Shown: one piece after another, positions 60,359 through 64,000 of the stretch
Layout of the letters: every line of letters starts with the position of its first letter
How positions within the stretch are numbered: the stretch's first letter is position 1
Assembly: GCA_023411375.1 (NCBI GenBank)
Contig: JAEYOW010000010.1
Location: 186,001-250,000, forward strand
DNA length: 64,000 nt
From: Bacillota bacterium
GTDB lineage: Bacteria; Bacillota; Clostridia; Christensenellales; Aristaeellaceae
Direction of reading: 5' to 3'
The notes under the pieces: generated by a model
Database searches by the model: none
What the model was told of the DNA's origin: nothing
The model's input: the letters and a program-made list of their open reading frames with translations, nothing else
Made by a program: the position numbers and the translations under genes

Positions 60359-61510
60359 ATGACGACAACTGACTTTTTGACCGGTATGGAGGCTCTGGGC
60401 GTCACGTTCTTTACCGGCGTGCCCGACTCCCTTTTAAAACCGCTCAACGATACGCTTTTCGCCCAGTTTGGCACGAACGGCAGGCATATCGTCGCCGCCA
60501 ACGAGGGCGGTGCGGTAGCGCTCGCGGCGGGGCATTACATCGCTACTGGAAAGCCCGCCCTGTGCTACATGCAAAACAGCGGCATTGGCAACGCGGTCAA
60601 TCCCATCGCGTCCCTGCTCAGCGACCATGTCTACGGCATTCCCTGCGTGTTCGTAGTGGGCTGGCGCGGCGAGCCCGGCGTGAAGGACGAGCCGCAGCAC
60701 GCCCTTCAGGGGCTTATCACGCGCGAGTTGCTTGAAACCGTCGGCCTGCGGGTTTTCGAGCTGGAGAAAACAACCTCCCCGGACGCGTTTCAGGCGATGC
60801 TTTCGCAATGCGCTCCCCTGCTGGCGTCCGGCAAAAGCGTCGCCTTTGTGGTACATAAGGGCGGGTTTACCGGCGCGCCGCAGGTACGCTTTCCGGACGC
60901 CGGAACGCTCGCACGGGAGGACGCGCTTAACGAGCTGCTGGCCGTTTCGGACGGCGGCGATATTTTCGTATCCACCACCGGCAAAACCAGCCGCGAGGTA
61001 TTTGAGCTGCGGGAGCGGCTTGGGCAGGACCACGCGCACGACTTTTTAACCGTGGGCAGCATGGGGCACGCCGGCATGATCGCGCTCGCCATCGCTCTGG
61101 AAAAGCCGGATAGAACCGTATGGTGTCTGGACGGCGACGGCGCGGCCCTGATGCATATGGGCGCGCTTATCGTGGAGCGTCAACAGCAAGCGCCAAATCT
61201 GATTCATATTCTGCTAAACAACGGCGCGCACGAAAGCGTGGGCGGCATGCCTGTCGCCGGCGGTTCGTTGCGTTTCGCACCGGTCGCGGAAGCTCTCGGC
61301 TTTAACTGCTACACCGCTGACAGCGCAGAAACGCTCCGCACGCTGTTACCCAGGCTTCGCGCCGCCGCCAGCGGCAAACCCCGGTTTATGGAAATTCTGC
61401 TGCGCCAGGGTTCGCGCGCCGATCTGGGCCGTCCAACCCTGACGCCTAAAGAAAACCTGAGCGGCCTTATGCGGACCCTTGGCTGCGGAAAGGATGGCCC
61501 TCGGGTATGA
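60359..61510 (+). CDS. aepY: Phosphonopyruvate decarboxylase
   Basis: A 383-residue thiamine-diphosphate enzyme converting phosphonopyruvate to phosphonoacetaldehyde, the irreversible step that pulls phosphonate synthesis. It begins with the family block TFFTGVPDSLLKPLND, the cofactor Glu is in AANEGGAVALAAG, GNAVNPIASL follows, and the TPP-Mg motif is LDGDGAALMHMG with NNGAHESVGG. The ATG at 60359 follows ACAGGAG. It heads a four-gene operon, overlapping the next gene as ATGA. PEP mutase is two genes downstream. Confidence 0.95.
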   Translation: MTTTDFLTGMEALGVTFFTGVPDSLLKPLNDTLFAQFGTNGRHIVAANEGGAVALAAGHYIATGKPALCYMQNSGIGNAVNPIASLLSDHVYGIPCVFVVGWRGEPGVKDEPQHALQGLITRELLETVGLRVFELEKTTSPDAFQAMLSQCAPLLASGKSVAFVVHKGGFTGAPQVRFPDAGTLAREDALNELLAVSDGGDIFVSTTGKTSREVFELRERLGQDHAHDFLTVGSMGHAGMIALAIALEKPDRTVWCLDGDGAALMHMGALIVERQQQAPNLIHILLNNGAHESVGGMPVAGGSLRFAPVAEALGFNCYTADSAETLRTLLPRLRAAASGKPRFMEILLRQGSRADLGRPTLTPKENLSGLMRTLGCGKDGPRV

Positions 61511-62238
61511 AAGCGTTGATCTTAAACTCGGGCGTCGGCCACCGCATGGGCGAGCTAACAAAGGACCGTCCCAAGGGCATGACGGAAATCGGCGCAGGCT
61601 ATACCATACTGAGCCACCAGCTTGAGCAGGCGGCTGGGGCGGGCATCCGCGAGGCCGTCATCACCACCGGTCCCTTTGCGGACGCGCTCCGGGCGCATGT
61701 GGAGAGCCTTGGCTTGCCGCTTCATGTCCAATACGTTCACAATCCCGATTATGCCGTTACCAATTACATCGTCAGCCTGCACCTGGCCGCGCCGCTTCTT
61801 CGCGGCGATGACGTCTATTTCACGCACGGCGACCTCGTGATGGAGGACGGCGTGCTACAAAGCCTCCTGGCGGCGAACGCCAGCGTAATGGCCGTGGATT
61901 CCACGCTCCCCTTGCCGGAAAAGGATTTTAAGGCGCAGCTTCGGGAGGGCCGTATCGCCGCCGTGGGCGTGGACCGCTTCGGCCCGGACTGCGTGGCATG
62001 CCAGCCCGCCTACAAATGGCTCGCCTCTGACTTTGAGCGTTGGCTGGACGCGATCGCGGCTTTCGTGAGCGCGGGCGAAACCAGAGTGTACGCCGAGAAC
62101 GCATTTAACGCGCAAAACGGCTCGATTCCGCTTTATCCGCTTGAGCTCAACGGCCGCCTGTGCTCGGAGATCGACAACCCCGAGGACCTGGCGGTGGTGG
62201 GCGGGCGTTTCCGCGGTCTTCTTCAAAACCTACGGTAA
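61507..62238 (+). CDS. Sugar/phosphonate nucleotidyltransferase (PntC-like cytidylyltransferase candidate)
   Basis: A 243-residue GT-A-fold nucleotidyltransferase. The N-terminal ALILNSGVGHRMGELTKDRP is the nucleotide loop with a variant G-x-G-x-R-M pattern and the Lys of DRPKGM; the metal Asp is in FTHGDLVMEDG and a second acidic group in EIDNPEDL. It resembles phosphocholine/phosphonate cytidylyltransferases. Set between phosphonopyruvate decarboxylase and PEP mutase, it probably makes CMP-2-aminoethyl- or CMP-2-hydroxyethylphosphonate for transfer to a glycan or lipid. Confidence 0.82.
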   Translation: MKALILNSGVGHRMGELTKDRPKGMTEIGAGYTILSHQLEQAAGAGIREAVITTGPFADALRAHVESLGLPLHVQYVHNPDYAVTNYIVSLHLAAPLLRGDDVYFTHGDLVMEDGVLQSLLAANASVMAVDSTLPLPEKDFKAQLREGRIAAVGVDRFGPDCVACQPAYKWLASDFERWLDAIAAFVSAGETRVYAENAFNAQNGSIPLYPLELNGRLCSEIDNPEDLAVVGGRFRGLLQNLR

Positions 62239-62251
62239 AGGCGGTAGTTTC

Positions 62252-63547
62252 ATGAAAAAGGTGTACATGTGTTTTTCCACAGATATTCTACACAGCGGGC
62301 ATATCGCCATCATCCGCCGAGCCGCGGAGCTGGGCGAGCTCACCGTCGGCGTCCTGACCGACGAGGCCATCGCCACCTATAAACGCTATCCGCTCATCCC
62401 CTTGAACGAGCGTATCGGCCTGTTTGAAAGCCTGAACGGCGTCGCGCGGGTTGTGGTGCAAAAAACGCTCAGCTATCGCGATGTAATGAAGGAGCTTCGG
62501 CCGGATATCGTCGTGCATGGCGACGATTGGCGTACCGGCGTGCAAAGCGGCGTGCGCGCCGAGGTTTTGGAGCTGCTTGCCGCCTATGGCGGCGAGCTGG
62601 TTGAACTGCCCTATACCCATTCCGCGACGGAAGAGGCTCTTTCCTCGCTGGATGGGCGGCTCAACATGCCCGAGGTGCGCCGGGGCCGTCTGCGCCGGCT
62701 TTTAACCATCAAGCCCTGCCTGAGCGTATTGGAGGCGCACAACGGCCTGACCGGGCTGATTGTGGAAAACACGCGTGTGGAGATGAACGGCGGCTTTAAG
62801 AGCTTCGACGCGATGTGGGTAAGCTCGCTGTGCGATTCTACCGCCAAGGGTAAACCGGATATCGAACTGGTGGATATGTCCAGCCGTACCAACACCCTGG
62901 AGGAGATCATGGAGGTCACCACCAAGCCGATCATTCTGGACGGCGACACGGGCGGCCTGACCGAGCATTTTGTGTTCAACCTGCGCACGCTGGAACGGCT
63001 GGGCGTATCCGCCATCATTATTGAGGATAAGGTGGGGCTTAAAAGGAACTCCCTTTTCGGCACGGACGCGCAGCAGCGGCAGGCGCCTGTGGAGGAGTTT
63101 TGCGATAAGCTGCGCGCGGGCAAAAAAGCCCAAAAAACAAAGGATTTTATGATTTTCGCCCGCTGCGAAAGCCTGATCCTGGGCCAGGGCATGGAGGACG
63201 CGCTCGCGCGCTGCCGGGCCTATGTAGCCGCAGGCGCGGACGGCATTATGATCCACAGCTGCCAAAAAACCCCTGATGAAATTTTTTCGTTTTTAAAGCT
63301 ATTTCGCGAGACGGACAGCTCAACGCCCGTCGTCGTTGTGCCAACCACCTATAACGCCGCAACGGAGGCGGAGCTGTCGGCCGCGGGGGCCAATATCGTC
63401 ATCCATGCCAACCACCTTTTGCGCAGCGCCTTTCCCGCGATGGTCAAGACCGCTGAAACCATCCTTCAAAACGGCCGCACCAAAGAAGCGGACGCGCTGT
63501 GTATGCCCATCAAGCAGATACTGACGCTGATTCCCAGCGAAGAATGA
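62252..63547 (+). CDS. aepX: Phosphoenolpyruvate mutase with N-terminal cytidylyltransferase-like domain
   Basis: A 431-residue fusion. Residues 1-135 or so are a glycerol-3-phosphate-cytidylyltransferase-like domain with HSGH at residues 14-17 (DILHSGHIAII) and a later ELPYTHSAT segment. The rest is PEP mutase: VSSLCDSTAKGKPD, LDGDTGG, and the diagnostic EDKVGLKRNS, which separates PEP mutase from lyases. It forms the C-P bond by turning PEP into phosphonopyruvate. The ATG at 62252 follows AAAGGCGG. The fused domain may activate a second alcohol or regulate flux. Confidence 0.93.
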   Translation: MKKVYMCFSTDILHSGHIAIIRRAAELGELTVGVLTDEAIATYKRYPLIPLNERIGLFESLNGVARVVVQKTLSYRDVMKELRPDIVVHGDDWRTGVQSGVRAEVLELLAAYGGELVELPYTHSATEEALSSLDGRLNMPEVRRGRLRRLLTIKPCLSVLEAHNGLTGLIVENTRVEMNGGFKSFDAMWVSSLCDSTAKGKPDIELVDMSSRTNTLEEIMEVTTKPIILDGDTGGLTEHFVFNLRTLERLGVSAIIIEDKVGLKRNSLFGTDAQQRQAPVEEFCDKLRAGKKAQKTKDFMIFARCESLILGQGMEDALARCRAYVAAGADGIMIHSCQKTPDEIFSFLKLFRETDSSTPVVVVPTTYNAATEAELSAAGANIVIHANHLLRSAFPAMVKTAETILQNGRTKEADALCMPIKQILTLIPSEE

Positions 63548-63592
63548 TGCTCCAAAAACCGCTATATCTTATCAGAGGGAGGCGCTTTTTCC

Positions 63593-64000
63593 ATGTTTTC
63601 ACCTTTCTGTCCCGTGGATATCCGCGTGCTGAACAGGACCGAGGGCATTCAGGCCGTCCGGGATATGCTTAGCGGCCAAAAGCACCGGCTGCTCGCGCTT
63701 GTTCCGCGCCAGCTTTGCGGCCCGCTTGCGCTTTCGCCGTTCTTCACCGCGCTTCAGGGCGACGGGCACGCCGTCCAGCTTATGACCGCGATACCCGCCA
63801 ACCCTTCGGTCAGCGAGCTTCGCGCACTGCTTGACGAGCTTCGGCGGACGGCCTTTATACCCACCGTCATCCTCGCCATTGGCGGCGGCAGCTGTATGGA
63901 CCTCGCCAAAGGCGCGAGTGCCCTTTTGCACCTGCCCGCACAGTCCACCGCGACGGATGACGGCGTGCGCGCCGTTATCCGCGAAAGGGCCTACGCGCAG
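63593..64000 (+). CDS. Iron-containing alcohol dehydrogenase, predicted phosphonoacetaldehyde reductase (3' truncated by window)
   Basis: The first 136 residues of a type III (iron) alcohol dehydrogenase; the frame is open to the window end. The NAD-binding motif GGGSCMDLAKGA is in place after a Rossmann-like N-terminus (LLALVPRQLCGPL, NPSVSELRALLDELR). The ATG at 63593 follows AGAGGGAGG. As the fourth gene of the phosphonate operon it most likely reduces phosphonoacetaldehyde to 2-hydroxyethylphosphonate, replacing the usual aminotransferase; the metal-binding half lies outside the window. Confidence 0.85.
   Translation, partial: MFSPFCPVDIRVLNRTEGIQAVRDMLSGQKHRLLALVPRQLCGPLALSPFFTALQGDGHAVQLMTAIPANPSVSELRALLDELRRTAFIPTVILAIGGGSCMDLAKGASALLHLPAQSTATDDGVRAVIRERAYAQ

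Noticed and set aside
1..64000. Insertion sequences, prophage, rRNA or CRISPR arrays
   Set aside because: No transposase, integrase, Cas protein or rRNA motifs were seen on either strand.

Overview
The window looks like a GC-rich, spore-forming member of the Clostridia, possibly near Christensenellales (the order is inference). Evidence: the Firmicute gene order rpmE, yqhQ-like, prmC, prfA, tsaC, ywlE; strong AGGAGG ribosome binding sites with frequent GTG and TTG starts; YesM/YesN-type two-component regulation; a remnant of a CotH spore-coat gene; two promoters that resemble late sporulation sigma factor sites; and a NiCo (czcD-type) riboswitch.

Layout. 1-2.4 kb: two uroporphyrinogen-decarboxylase-fold (MtaA/CmuA-like) proteins flank an SGNH esterase. 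2.5-5.3 kb: a P-type metal ATPase on the minus strand behind a NiCo riboswitch with its own strong promoter. 5.3-6.6 kb: a ferritin-like protein and a Cys/Gly-repeat protein share a sporulation-like promoter motif. 6.9-22.4 kb: sugar catabolism. An isomerase-fold protein, a mannose-6-phosphate-isomerase-like fusion and a ROK kinase form a minus-strand operon divergent from a YesMN two-component system. Next come a broken CotH gene, a cytosolic six-hairpin glycosidase, a MalFG-type ABC importer with its binding protein, and an aldose epimerase. 22.6-31.8 kb: a GGDEF receptor, a YczE-like membrane protein behind a large leader hairpin, a CaCA antiporter, a flavodoxin/MerR divergent pair, and a BlaI/BlaR1-like pair with an SH3-domain protein.

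32-42.8 kb is a coherent peptidoglycan amino-sugar recycling locus: an Lpl-type ABC importer, MurQ, an RpiR regulator, AnmK, NamZ, NagZ, a BadF-type sugar kinase and a GNAT protein. NamZ and NagZ lack signal peptides, so muropeptide sugars are probably imported and split inside the cell. 42.9-44.1 kb holds a decayed macrodomain-sirtuin pair. 45.5-45.9 kb is a five-tRNA operon (transcribed order Val, Asp, Phe, Gly, Cys). 46-51.5 kb is the conserved translation block. 51.6-60.2 kb carries assorted housekeeping and accessory genes, ending in a PII-like/CPA2 antiporter pair. From 60.3 kb to the window end lies a phosphonate biosynthesis operon (phosphonopyruvate decarboxylase, cytidylyltransferase, PEP mutase fusion, Fe-alcohol dehydrogenase). 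It is predicted to make a CMP-activated phosphonate, probably 2-hydroxyethylphosphonate, for surface decoration.

Regulation visible in the sequence includes the riboswitch, paired RpiR-type operators, paired BlaI-type operators, and a MerR-type palindrome shared by two promoters 19 kb apart. Both ABC operons have a hairpin between the binding protein and the permeases. All identifications come from reading motifs; no database search or calculation was run.
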